From positions 1 through 20,206 of IMG/VR virus record IMGVR_UViG_3300035698_007047: a stretch of DNA of 20,206 nt; one strand, written 5' to 3'. The position numbers were made by a program, and so were the translations under genes. Origin of the DNA: a virus. Below are positions 8,932 to 16,230 of this stretch, one piece after another. The notes below the pieces were generated by a model. It was not told the DNA's origin, did no database searches, and saw only the letters and a program-made list of their open reading frames with translations. The number at the start of each line of letters is the position of its first letter. The first letter of the stretch is position 1.

Positions 8932-9768
8932 TTAGATTTGACTTTTACCATAAGAAGAATTTAATATACTGTCTACAATATCTTTATGTTTACTTTTAAC
9001 ATTACCTGCTTCACCAACCCGGTCAGATTCAATAAAGCCACCTGCTCTTCCTTCAAGGTTTTCTGATATTTCATTAGTTACATTATCCTTGAAGTTCTTA
9101 AGTATTGTAGGTAATCTTCTTCCTACGGCAGCATTATATAATTCACGGATTCCTTCTTCTGAAATTGGAAATGCTTTATTTGTCATCTTAAGCACATTAT
9201 TCATTTCGCCTTCGGTTTCTTTACTCATGTAAGGAAATTTAGCTTTATCTTCCCTCATAGTCTTGAGGATAGTTCTTACATTGGCTCTTGATACATCTGC
9301 TGAAAGCTTATTGATTTGAGGTCCTATCATTTCAGAAGCTACCTCTTTAATCGTTTCTCTTGTAACAGCAGGATCTTTTGGATCTACTGTTGACGGAGGA
9401 GTTCCAGGTCCCGGAGCATCATTAGGTTTGCCAGTTCCTTTAGCTTCTGACTCTTCTTTATACTTAGCTTCTCCATACTGTATCCAGGGTATAGATGCTG
9501 TAATATATTCCCTGAACTTAGCATTTTCTGCTTCTACAGTTTTCAGTTGCTTGTTTGCATGACCATAAGCTTTTCCTAAATCATCTGCATCCTTGTATCC
9601 CTTTTCCTTCGACCATCTATCAAATGAATAATCTTCCGGTGTTGCTGTACCTTGAGAGGATCCGTCTCCCTCAGGTATACCTTCTGTTACTATTCCAGGA
9701 GTTGCCTCTGTAGTACCTGCTCCTGCTGCCTCTGGTGCTAAACCATTGTCTTCGATTTCACCAACCAT
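8932..9768 (-). CDS. Putative capsid scaffolding protein (278 aa)
   Basis: The start at 9768 overlaps the stop of the preceding gene as TAATG and has AAAGGAAGG upstream; a longer frame from 9843 lacks this and overlaps more. The protein is acidic and Gly/Thr/Pro-rich at the N-terminus (about 1-50). It is charged and helical in the middle ('DLGKAYGHANKQLKTVEAENAKFREYI'), has a Pro/Gly linker ('GKPNDAPGPGTPPSTVDP'), and then a long helical C-terminal part. That disordered-then-helical, highly charged make-up just before the capsid gene is typical of scaffold proteins that guide procapsid assembly and are then lost. There is no catalytic protease motif. The sequence itself is not diagnostic. Confidence 0.6.
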   Translation of the reverse strand: MVGEIEDNGLAPEAAGAGTTEATPGIVTEGIPEGDGSSQGTATPEDYSFDRWSKEKGYKDADDLGKAYGHANKQLKTVEAENAKFREYITASIPWIQYGEAKYKEESEAKGTGKPNDAPGPGTPPSTVDPKDPAVTRETIKEVASEMIGPQINKLSADVSRANVRTILKTMREDKAKFPYMSKETEGEMNNVLKMTNKAFPISEEGIRELYNAAVGRRLPTILKNFKDNVTNEISENLEGRAGGFIESDRVGEAGNVKSKHKDIVDSILNSSYGKSQI

Positions 9769-10082
9769 TATGTACCTTCCTTTGTCTCGGATATTAAAAC
9801 TGTACTCAATCTGTGCCCTTCCTCTATAGCGATTGTCAGCCATTTCTTAAGTGATTCATTAAATCTCACTACTGTTTGATACTCAAGCAATTCTTCAGCT
9901 TTACATGTCTTAAGCTTATCCATTGCTTCATCATATTGATCTGACAACCAATTCTCATATATTTTCCAACCCCCATGATTTGTAACCATGTCTTCAAGAA
10001 GAGCAGATAGTTCTATCTGTTTCTTCCTTTTAGGAGTAATCTCTGCTAATGTTTTTTGTCTTATCCTTGAGCTATAACTCAT
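9768..10082 (-). CDS. Unknown small protein between portal and scaffold (104 aa)
   Basis: This is an unrecognised 104-aa protein that looks entirely helical and charged, with a basic N-terminus ('RIRQKTLAEITPKRKKQIE') and Trp residues in 'GGWKIYENWLSDQYDEAMDKLKTCKAEE' (about 38-65). Its ATG overlaps the portal stop (ATGA), and its stop overlaps the scaffold start (TAATG), so it is translated as part of a coupled trio. Small proteins at this place may be portal-associated, or may help scaffold or internal head assembly. No function is claimed. Confidence 0.65.
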   Translation of the reverse strand: MSYSSRIRQKTLAEITPKRKKQIELSALLEDMVTNHGGWKIYENWLSDQYDEAMDKLKTCKAEELLEYQTVVRFNESLKKWLTIAIEEGHRLSTVLISETKEGT

Positions 10083-11938
10083 ACTGATCTCTCACTTTCT
10101 ACTCCAACACTACCTATTGCTTCTCTTGAACCAGGCTTCATTGTTGAAACTGGAGAAGACATATTAACTCCTCCCATACCTGCTACAATAGGTGTCCCTG
10201 TTCCATTGCCCCCACCAGGAGGACCTGAACCCGATTGTGCGTTCCCGGATATCTGTCCCATAATTTGCATAAATTTAGTTATCCTAGAAGGATCCTCTAC
10301 TATCTGAGCCATCATAGCAGCAAACTCTTTATTAGCTATTATGGTATCAAGTATCATTTTCTGAGGACCCTTAATTAGAAGATCACTTGTATTCTTTATA
10401 TTAAATGTTTTTGCCATTAATTTATCTAATTCATATAAATCTATATTAGAAGATTTAAAGAATCTGTCATAAAGGCTTATCATATTCTGTTGCAGGTTAA
10501 TATCAGCAATACTCTTTATTTCAAATGCAGATATATTCCATTCAAATAGACCATCTATATCATCAGCTTTTAACTTCTTAGGAAATAGATCACCTTTTTC
10601 ATCTACTACTTCGGCCCACATACCTAATTGAAGATTATCTTTAAGCATCTTAAATAGATTAGTAAACATTGGTTTCATGCAAGCTTCACAATTATAAAAG
10701 ATTGTAGTATTGATCCTCTCCATACCTGCTTCTTTCATCATAAGGCCGGTAGTAGCAGTCTCAGCTCTAGGAGCATCTCCACCTTTTATATATGAGAACA
10801 ATCCGGTAAGATTTTCCTGATCCTGTTTAGCTATGAACTCTTCATCATATAGTGATTTTTTAACCTCTGCTCGCTGTATTTCACGATAACCCTCCATATC
10901 TGAGGTTCTGACTACCTGATATGGTCTTATTACAAGGTCTGAATCTTCTATCTTTGCCTTATCAGATACAAGAACTGCAGGATAAGCGACCCTTCTCATA
11001 ATATCTACTCTAAGATTTTTGACTTCTTCCTGGTATTCAAAGGTATCTCCGGTCATATCAAATTCAGATAGTGCATAGAAGGAGTCCCCATTAGGATAAT
11101 TCTTTATTCCATAGAAAGGTATAAATCCTTTTTTATGATCATTGTCACGGATAGTAGTTTTTCTGTTTGCAACAGTCCTTACCCTATCAGGTTCCCATCT
11201 TGAAACAATTTCTATAATATCATCATCCTTATCTTTTGCTCCATAAGATGCCATAATCTCTTTAGCACCCATATTAAAGCCTAAGACATTTTGCCTTTCA
11301 GTATAATATGAGTCAGATATAATCGGATCACTAGCTCCTAATGGCTCAACCTTATCAAGATTTTTATAGTTACCACTTTTTTCAAGATAAGATCGGGGCT
11401 TAAGCATTCTTCTAAAAATGTAAGGAGCCTCGTATATTTCAATATAACCATCCGGTACATAAAATCCAAAGATATCACAAAATTCAAAATATACATCATC
11501 TAAAGTTATCCCACCCTCAGAAGCCTTTGACATACCCATCCCAAAGACACCGGTCCCTGCATAGAAAGCTTGAGTCAATGAATGATAATATACCGGATAT
11601 AGTTTTTTTCTAACGATTTGATTAGTGAGAGCCTCTGCTGCTTTTGCTTGTTTAACAGAAGAGTCAGTTATAGGAATTGCCCTAGCTATAGGATCATAGG
11701 AGAATATAGTGTTGATAACCCGGGGGCGTTTTGTTTCTAAGTGTGAAAGTTCTTTTGGCTGTTTAACATCAGACTTGATTCCGAGTAATATGTCCTCTTC
11801 CTCTTCAGGTGTATAATCCCTATACATGTAGAGTCTTTTATAATTCTCTAGCCACTTATCGTCATACCCTGTCCGTTTATCTTTAAGTGCACCAAAAGTA
11901 TCTAGTAATGAGTTAGTTTCAACCTTCTCTTTACCCAT
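10079..11938 (-). CDS. Portal protein
   Basis: This 619-aa protein is the expected twelve-subunit ring at the DNA-packaging vertex. It follows terL and precedes the scaffold and capsid genes, and has the expected length for short-tailed phages. An N-terminal helical part contains 'YKRLYMYRDYTPEEEED' (33-49) and 'ETKRPRVINTIFSYDP' (about 68-83), a portal-like R-x-x-x-N pattern. A wing region follows, with 'FGFYVPDGYIEIYEAPYIFRR', then 'GDAPRAETATTGLMM' and 'NLQQNMISLYDRFF' stem/crown helices. The last 60 residues are a Gly/Pro/Ser-rich flexible tail ('SGSGPPGGGNGTGTP'). The start at 11938 has no visible Shine-Dalgarno site in the 39-base gap after terL, unlike most of its neighbours. Confidence 0.75.
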   Translation of the reverse strand: MGKEKVETNSLLDTFGALKDKRTGYDDKWLENYKRLYMYRDYTPEEEEDILLGIKSDVKQPKELSHLETKRPRVINTIFSYDPIARAIPITDSSVKQAKAAEALTNQIVRKKLYPVYYHSLTQAFYAGTGVFGMGMSKASEGGITLDDVYFEFCDIFGFYVPDGYIEIYEAPYIFRRMLKPRSYLEKSGNYKNLDKVEPLGASDPIISDSYYTERQNVLGFNMGAKEIMASYGAKDKDDDIIEIVSRWEPDRVRTVANRKTTIRDNDHKKGFIPFYGIKNYPNGDSFYALSEFDMTGDTFEYQEEVKNLRVDIMRRVAYPAVLVSDKAKIEDSDLVIRPYQVVRTSDMEGYREIQRAEVKKSLYDEEFIAKQDQENLTGLFSYIKGGDAPRAETATTGLMMKEAGMERINTTIFYNCEACMKPMFTNLFKMLKDNLQLGMWAEVVDEKGDLFPKKLKADDIDGLFEWNISAFEIKSIADINLQQNMISLYDRFFKSSNIDLYELDKLMAKTFNIKNTSDLLIKGPQKMILDTIIANKEFAAMMAQIVEDPSRITKFMQIMGQISGNAQSGSGPPGGGNGTGTPIVAGMGGVNMSSPVSTMKPGSREAIGSVGVESERSV

Positions 11939-11977
11939 GTTAGTAGTTTAATCTAATATGATTACTTTTGTCAATGT

Positions 11978-13816
11978 TTATTTTTTCCTATGTCTATTAT
12001 ATCCGAAGGCTCTCTTATTAAAGTTTTTCTTTATCCTGGATACAATAGGCATAATCATATGGCATTGAAGGGCAAGACCATCAGCAAATACTACATCATC
12101 ATTGGTCCCGAACTTTGCTTCAGGTTTTCCTCTCTTATTTATTATGAAGTTCATATATTCACTTGCAGAGTCTTCTGAAGTATTATCCATTATGTGAACT
12201 CCATTTTCATCTACAGTCCTTATAACTTTAGCAAGATCACCTATCATTATTGGTCTTGTAACTGTGTCCGTAGTCCAGCCGAGCTTACGAGTTTTTCGTT
12301 GAGTTTTTTCGTCCAGGATGACCTTGTAGAAGACGAAAGAGTATCTTTCATCGAGTAGCTTGTTAACATAATTGCCGTCTTTGTTTTTTTCAACACATAT
12401 CCAAGCGAGGTTATAGTACCATCCAAGTCTATAAAGGTAATCAGCAAAGATATCAGGTTCGATTTTCCCTCTAAGCTGTGCCACTTTTCTATACGGATCT
12501 CTTTTAAAGACTGAGGCAACTGTGTAGTCAGTTCGCTTAGAGTCTCCCGGGACAATCTCAATTCCTTCTGCTGTATCTGCACCAATAACATAATCACATT
12601 TAGGGTCCGGGTACTCCCATATCTGTAATAGTCCTGTAATATTCTCTTCATATATAATCTCAGGGATGTACTTCCCAAAGTGTTTTTGCGATTGTACTTC
12701 TGTTTCTGCTGCATAGAGTTCTCCTGTCGTTATGGGGTTTACTACATTATTAACATAAAACATTACTGAAGGCTTATCAAATCTCATTCTACCACCTGCA
12801 ATAAATGCTTCCAGTTCATTTGAAGGGTACTCCTGATGAAAGATATCAAGATCACCATTACATTTATTTACTATGGCCCATCGTCTAAAGGAAAACTGTT
12901 CCTTATCCCATTTGTATATCTTCTCAAGTTCTTTCTCATTACCGAATCGTTCATGTTCATAGTTAAATAATTTAAAAGACTTTGTAGGTTTTCTCCTGTA
13001 TTCATCTCCCCAATACCAGGGTATAAATAATCTTACATAATCTTTCTTACCTGCTTCAGTATCTACATTTCCAGTAAGAACTTCTTCTAAGGAAGAGCAG
13101 GAATCCCAAAATTCTTTAAAGAAGTTATCAGCTCCCATTGCAGTTGATTCTACTGTACTTGAGGTATTAGATTCATCTGCTACTGCGTTCATAAGTGATA
13201 TCAGAAGAAGGGCAACATTTTGCATCATACCCATTTCAGATATATGCAGATTATGAATTGTTTGGGACCGGCCCGAATACAGGTTTTTGGCCGTATCTAT
13301 TATTATACGAGAGTCTAAGGAGTCATCTTTATTGTCTTTATCCAGGAAGACAAGCTTAGTCTTTGTGTGATACCTGATTGGAGGTTTCTTATCTTTTGGA
13401 AGTAACCGGTATATTCTTTCTGACATATCAAAGAGGTCGGCTGCAGACTCTCCCGAGTATGAGATAGTCTTACACCTCTTATTTGGAAACTGAGTCCCAT
13501 TATAGGAATGGTTACATTGTGTGATCGTGGAGATACCTAATTGCCTAGCTTTAAGGCATACTATCCTAACCGGAAGTCCTGCTGCAGTTAATGCCTCATG
13601 TATCTTCTGGTATTCATCCTGAGCCTTATTTAGCTTTATTATCTCAATCTTCTGTTTCTTCGTCTGGATGTATGCGAACTTCTCTATCCAGATCCTTGCT
13701 GCTTTCGGATTTTCCGGACTCAAGGATTTCCTGGATTTCTGTTCCGTCAACAATTTCTTCAGAAGTATCTTCTTCTCCGGAGATAAGTTTTGCAATTTCA
13801 GCATCGAGTATGTCAT
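11978..13816 (-). CDS. terL: Terminase large subunit (packaging ATPase/nuclease)
   Basis: This 612-aa DNA-packaging motor uses ATP to move DNA through the portal and cuts concatemers. Landmarks are a Walker A variant 'KARQLGIST' (89-97); Walker B 'LHISEMG' (190-196) with catalytic E194; 'FHQEYPSNELEAFIAGG' (326-342), the conserved end of the ATPase domain; and an RNase H-like nuclease with D414 in 'IGADTAEG', E476 in 'VEKN' and an acidic pair in 'TNDDVVFADG' (571-580). The N-terminal 'IEKFAYIQT...IIKLNKAQ' (44-66) is also typical. Its coding start lies 173 bases inside the preceding gene, in another frame. The only in-frame ATGs before Walker A are at 13816 and 13804, and neither has a strong ribosome-binding site. 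Confidence 0.93.
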   Translation of the reverse strand: MTYSMLKLQNLSPEKKILLKKLLTEQKSRKSLSPENPKAARIWIEKFAYIQTKKQKIEIIKLNKAQDEYQKIHEALTAAGLPVRIVCLKARQLGISTITQCNHSYNGTQFPNKRCKTISYSGESAADLFDMSERIYRLLPKDKKPPIRYHTKTKLVFLDKDNKDDSLDSRIIIDTAKNLYSGRSQTIHNLHISEMGMMQNVALLLISLMNAVADESNTSSTVESTAMGADNFFKEFWDSCSSLEEVLTGNVDTEAGKKDYVRLFIPWYWGDEYRRKPTKSFKLFNYEHERFGNEKELEKIYKWDKEQFSFRRWAIVNKCNGDLDIFHQEYPSNELEAFIAGGRMRFDKPSVMFYVNNVVNPITTGELYAAETEVQSQKHFGKYIPEIIYEENITGLLQIWEYPDPKCDYVIGADTAEGIEIVPGDSKRTDYTVASVFKRDPYRKVAQLRGKIEPDIFADYLYRLGWYYNLAWICVEKNKDGNYVNKLLDERYSFVFYKVILDEKTQRKTRKLGWTTDTVTRPIMIGDLAKVIRTVDENGVHIMDNTSEDSASEYMNFIINKRGKPEAKFGTNDDVVFADGLALQCHMIMPIVSRIKKNFNKRAFGYNRHRKK

Positions 13817-14231
13817 CTTTTATATCTTTCAGTTCATCTACTGTAACATTTGCTGTAAGTTTTAAGGTAGCCTTCTTTGCTACTGCCTTTGGTCTGGACT
13901 CAGTATACTTCTGTATCTGCTCCACGATCTTTACCATTGACTTTAACATTTCATCATACTTTCCCATATAGAGAGGATTCTCTATATTGAGTCCTGTATC
14001 TTTTTTAAAGTCAGGGGATTCAAAATATTGCATCTTTACATGGAGTAGGGAGATCCTCTCTACGAGTACCTCATGCATAGGGTTTATATCCCTGTTACGG
14101 GCCCTCATACCATAGAATTTTCTCCACCTGGTATGTGTAAGTACATATTTTCTATGCCAATACTCCGGGAGTTCTTTGTCTTCTAGTATCTTATCATAGC
14201 CAATCTTTATACCTTCTTTAGTTTCTCTCAT
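13644..14231 (-). CDS. Putative terminase small subunit
   Basis: This 195-aa protein is coded directly before terL. It has 'DKELPEYWHRKYVLTHTRWRKFYGMRARN' near 17-45, 'NPMHEVLVERISLLHVKMQYFE' near 50-71, a long helix around 'KYDEMLKSMVKIVEQIQKYTES', and a very acidic C-terminal tail of about 50 residues. The helical core and order fit a small terminase subunit, which selects viral DNA and stimulates TerL. No classical helix-turn-helix is obvious by eye. The start overlaps the previous stop (TAATG) and has only a weak purine-rich site. The acidic tail is coded in the region that overlaps terL, so its composition may partly reflect two-frame constraint. Confidence 0.45.
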   Translation of the reverse strand: MRETKEGIKIGYDKILEDKELPEYWHRKYVLTHTRWRKFYGMRARNRDINPMHEVLVERISLLHVKMQYFESPDFKKDTGLNIENPLYMGKYDEMLKSMVKIVEQIQKYTESRPKAVAKKATLKLTANVTVDELKDIKDDILDAEIAKLISGEEDTSEEIVDGTEIQEILESGKSESSKDLDREVRIHPDEETED

Positions 14232-14401
14232 TATTTTTTCTTCTTGTATTTTCTTTTAGGTTTATATATAGGCTCTTCTGGTATAGTATCTTCTACATCT
14301 TCTTTATCTATTACTGGTGCTACATCCATTGCTCCCTTTTTAGGGATAGGTTTAGAAGTATGACTTCCTTGCTTATACATCCTTGCTTTTCCAAATTTCA
14401 T
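14231..14401 (-). CDS. Small basic unknown protein (56 aa)
   Basis: The start at 14401 is chosen because AAAGGAGG lies five bases before it; an ATG five codons earlier (14416) overlaps the upstream stop but codes this ribosome site within itself. The protein has a basic N-terminus (KFGKARMYKQGSHTSKPIPKK), an acidic middle (DKEDVEDTIPEEP) and ends in 'KPKRKYKKKK'. That make-up suggests a nucleic-acid- or protein-binding tail without a folded domain. It is cotranslated with its neighbours before the terminase genes. Function unknown. Confidence 0.6.
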   Translation of the reverse strand: MKFGKARMYKQGSHTSKPIPKKGAMDVAPVIDKEDVEDTIPEEPIYKPKRKYKKKK

Positions 14402-14412
14402 TTTTCCTCCTT

Positions 14413-14730
14413 TCATACATAAAACATTTCTCTATCAGTAGGGACCGGAGTACATCTTATTAATTCTCCACCTACCATTAATCTTATTCTACCATTTTTT
14501 CTAATTTTAAAAACTCCGGCATTTTTTGTATGTAGGTACTTATCAGTAGGATTATAATCTTTCTCAAGTCTTGCAGTAATGTTCTTTACCTTAAACGCTT
14601 TAATGGATTGTCCTCTTCCTACTTCATTAAACCTATTATGTGCCCTTAACCCAAACCACATTTGTAGCCATATACCAAATCTATGTCCATAGTAAAAGAA
14701 CCTATAGAAGGAAGGTCTTCTAATTTTCAT
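14413..14730 (-). CDS. Unknown basic, aromatic-rich protein (105 aa)
   Basis: The family is not recognised. Residues 1-35 are rich in Arg and aromatic residues ('FYRFFYYGHRFGIWLQMW'), a basic amphipathic segment rather than a plain membrane helix. The rest looks beta-rich ('NAGVFKIRKNGRIRLMVGGELI'). The ATG overlaps the upstream stop (ATGA), with GGGAGC as ribosome site. The upstream neighbour has a comparable basic aromatic stretch ('YRKLRIRLRMWRSKKF'), so the two may be distant relatives or partners. Role unknown; its place before the terminase genes suggests DNA packaging or late regulation, which is inference. Confidence 0.65.
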   Translation of the reverse strand: MKIRRPSFYRFFYYGHRFGIWLQMWFGLRAHNRFNEVGRGQSIKAFKVKNITARLEKDYNPTDKYLHTKNAGVFKIRKNGRIRLMVGGELIRCTPVPTDREMFYV

Positions 14731-15107
14731 TTATGCTCCCAAAATTTTTGACAGTATTCATCCCAATCTTTTTCTGTCAGAGGCTCTACCTTATCTCCAT
14801 TCATAAAATCATTATAAAGATTACCCATAATATTTCTTGTGTAGAAACGATTGGGTTTCATAGGTACACCGAAAAAAAGTAGAGTACCATCATCCTTCTT
14901 AGCAAATTTTTTTGATCTCCACATACGAAGCCTTATTCTGAGTTTACGATACCAGGGCATTATCCTATAACTTGTAGCTGTAGGAGTTCTTGTAGGTATC
15001 CCTTTCCAATAGGGGTTCATGTCCGGGACATAAGCTTTAGTAGGTCTAGTTACCGGTAGTTCATCTGAAGTTTCATATCCTTCCCATGATAGGTTTTTCT
15101 TTTTCAT
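14727..15107 (-). CDS. Unknown basic protein (126 aa)
   Basis: This unrecognised protein has a Pro/Thr-rich N-terminus ('ELPVTRPTKAYVPDMNPYWKGIPTRTPT', about 16-43), then a strongly basic aromatic stretch ('YRIMPWYRKLRIRLRMW') and a mixed C-terminal part ending 'EKDWDEYCQKFWEHK'. Start and upstream stop overlap as ATGA, with AAGG as a modest ribosome site. It shares the basic aromatic stretch with the next gene. No function is assigned. Confidence 0.6.
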   Translation of the reverse strand: MKKKNLSWEGYETSDELPVTRPTKAYVPDMNPYWKGIPTRTPTATSYRIMPWYRKLRIRLRMWRSKKFAKKDDGTLLFFGVPMKPNRFYTRNIMGNLYNDFMNGDKVEPLTEKDWDEYCQKFWEHK

Positions 15108-15322
15108 CTTGGCTGCCTTATCCCGGGTACACTACCTTCAGGATCTATAGTCTTCACAAAGGTTAAAAGTACAGATACATGGTCTTCCTTATTACCGGTA
15201 AAGTTTCCCATTACCCCACATCTACTATATCTAGTATTGAAGTCAGAAGGTATGGTAAGCTTCTGATTAGTTACATTACCATCTTCATTAGTGATCCTCA
15301 TTGTTATCTTTATCTTACTCAT
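15104..15322 (-). CDS. Unknown small beta-rich protein (72 aa)
   Basis: The frame is 72 residues. Alternating hydrophobic and polar residues ('KIKITMRITNEDGNVTNQKLTIP', 'HVSVLLTFVKTIDPEG') suggest a small beta sheet. The start overlaps the previous stop (ATGA) and lies behind AAGGAGAAG. It belongs to the coupled series of small genes at the head of the late operon. I do not recognise a family. Confidence 0.6.
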   Translation of the reverse strand: MSKIKITMRITNEDGNVTNQKLTIPSDFNTRYSRCGVMGNFTGNKEDHVSVLLTFVKTIDPEGSVPGIRQPR

Positions 15323-15597
15323 TTTTTCTTCTCCTTCTTTTTATCCTTGAGTACTTCATCCATAGTTCTTTCAGTAAAATCCATTTGTATTCTATGAGGA
15401 TTATATTCCTTATCTTGCCAGTAAACCTCATGTCTCTTATGTTCATGATATATATCTCTATCTATCATTGGACTACCATCACAGTCTCTTTCATCTTTCA
15501 GGATTTTTAGTACCTTATCATTTAGCTCTTGCTGTTTTTCAGACTCTATAAAATAATACTTTTCTTCTACTTCAATTACTTTCAATATATGTTTCAT
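15319..15597 (-). CDS. Unknown charged protein (92 aa)
   Basis: This 92-aa protein is highly charged. It opens with 'MKHILKVIEVEEKYYFIE' and has 'SEKQQELNDKVLKILKDERDCDGSP'; the middle is rich in His/Tyr ('RDIYHEHKRHEVYW') and the end is a lysine run ('KDKKKEKKK'). The start overlaps the upstream stop (ATGA) with GAGGAG before it. No catalytic motif is visible and no function is assigned. It is the second gene of the minus-strand operon. Confidence 0.6.
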   Translation of the reverse strand: MKHILKVIEVEEKYYFIESEKQQELNDKVLKILKDERDCDGSPMIDRDIYHEHKRHEVYWQDKEYNPHRIQMDFTERTMDEVLKDKKKEKKK

Positions 15598-15800
15598 ATT
15601 AGCTCCTCTATCCTTATACGCATTATTATACTAAGTGGAGTCATAAGTCTTCTATAATTTGGGGAATCCTTTTTAAGGATCAGAAGATCATCTGTTTGTT
15701 CCCAGGCATCAAAGTCCTGTCCTTCAGGACCTATAGTATAAGTCTCACTATCATCATTCTTAAAAAGTATGGAGAGTCTTTTATTTTTTTCTACTGTCAT
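15594..15800 (-). CDS. First gene of the late operon, unknown (68 aa)
   Basis: The start at 15800 (MTVEKNKRLSILFK) has AAAGGAGG seven bases upstream. A longer frame opens at 15860, but that ATG has no ribosome site and lies within the leader hairpin. The 68-aa product has 'SETYTIGPEGQDFDAWEQTDDLLILKK' and a basic C-terminal helix ('RLMTPLSIIMRIRIEELI'). It is the gene nearest the divergent control region, so the leader structures described upstream would act on it first. Function unknown. Confidence 0.65.
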   Translation of the reverse strand: MTVEKNKRLSILFKNDDSETYTIGPEGQDFDAWEQTDDLLILKKDSPNYRRLMTPLSIIMRIRIEELI

Positions 15801-15832
15801 ATCTTTTTCCTCCTTTGTCAGGGTTATAATGT

Positions 15833-16000
15833 GTCCCGGTCTTTTATTGTCACCTAGCATGTTGGAGCCGGGACTTTAATTCCAAGCATACATCATCGGT
15901 GGGGCCCTAATGATATCCTAATACTCCTTTTAGTCTTCCCTACGCCTAACAGGCAAATCTTTAGCCCTGACTTCCAGATAGACCTAATCGTTTTTCCCGG
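15833..16000 (-). promoter_or_regulatory. Late-operon leader with mutually exclusive helices
   Basis: Read on the minus strand, three segments come in order: CCGGGA (16000-15995), GTCCCGG (15874-15868) and CCGGGAC (15839-15833). The second can pair with the first (6 bp) or with the third (7 bp, 28-nt loop) but not with both. The third ends 33 bases before the start codon of the first late gene. This is the layout of an attenuator or riboswitch expression platform. No known riboswitch consensus was recognised, and no U tract follows the 2:3 helix, so control would more likely affect translation or RNA stability. Confidence 0.4.
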
Positions 16001-16012
16001 ATACCATACCAA

Positions 16013-16054
16013 AGAGATCATCAGACTTCGATCAACTAGTCTGTTACCTTCTCT
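16013..16054 (-). other. 5'-terminal hairpin of the predicted late leader
   Basis: AGAGA (16013-16017) pairs with TCTCT (16050-16054), and inside it CAGACT (16022-16027) pairs with AGTCTG (16038-16043). The stem begins right at the predicted transcription start of the late promoter. A hairpin at the very 5' end is known to protect mRNA from decay; that function is inferred here. The alternative pairing CTTCTC/GAGAAG (16049-16054 / 16075-16080) would include the promoter DNA. Confidence 0.4.
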
Positions 16055-16062
16055 ATATTACT

Positions 16063-16091
16063 AGTATACCATATGAGAAGTCCTATAGTAA
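16063..16091 (-). promoter_or_regulatory. Probable extended -10 promoter for the late operon
   Basis: On the minus strand TGGTATACT is an extended -10 box (TGN-TATACT) at 16071-16063. A weak -35 (TTACTA, 16091-16086) lies 17 bases upstream. Transcription would start near 16056 and give a leader of about 255 bases before the first gene at 15800. The -35 overlaps one arm of an 8-bp inverted repeat (16087-16094 / 16118-16125), a plausible operator. The leader's first bases fold into the hairpin at 16013-16054. Confidence 0.45.
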
Positions 16092-16154
16092 TAGAATTTC
16101 TCAGGACACAATACTAGCTATTACTTAACATTGTTTTTATAAATAAGGAGTCTC

Positions 16155-16208
16155 TTTATACGCTTTAAGGTAATTTATATATTTAAAGGATGTTTATACG
16201 CTTCAAGG
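16155..16208. repeat. Tandem 16-bp direct repeat, 38-bp period
   Basis: TTTATACGCTTTAAGG (16155-16170) recurs as TTTATACGCTTCAAGG (16193-16208), with one mismatch. Between the copies lies AT-rich sequence, and the inverted pair CTTTAA/TTAAAG spans 16163-16188. The spacing is close to 3.6 helical turns. Possible roles are binding sites for a phage regulator or an origin protein, or two copies of a phage-specific promoter element. The repeat is seen directly; the role is not known. Confidence 0.65.
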
Positions 16209-16230
16209 AAACTATGTCTTGAGAGCTTGT

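Noticed and set aside
12247-12714. 155-aa minus-strand frame inside terL
   Set aside because: It lies in another frame wholly within the well-supported terL gene and has no ribosome site or recognisable pattern; it is a shadow of the true frame.
13644-13816. Programmed frameshift fusing the small terminase protein with TerL
   Set aside because: There is no clear slippery heptamer with a downstream structure in the overlap, and two separate proteins are the normal arrangement.
13591-13971. 126-aa plus-strand Ser/Phe-rich frame opposite the terminase genes
   Set aside because: The Ser/Ile/Phe-rich composition is typical of the antisense of an acidic/lysine-rich gene; there is no ribosome site and both real genes on the other strand are supported.
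15801-15860. Longer 88-aa form of the first late gene
   Set aside because: The ATG at 15860 has no Shine-Dalgarno site and lies in the loop of the 15833-15874 hairpin, while the internal ATG at 15800 has AAAGGAGG at ideal spacing.
16155-16208. CRISPR-like array
   Set aside because: Only two imperfect 16-bp copies with a 22-base AT-rich spacer are present, and no cas gene is nearby.
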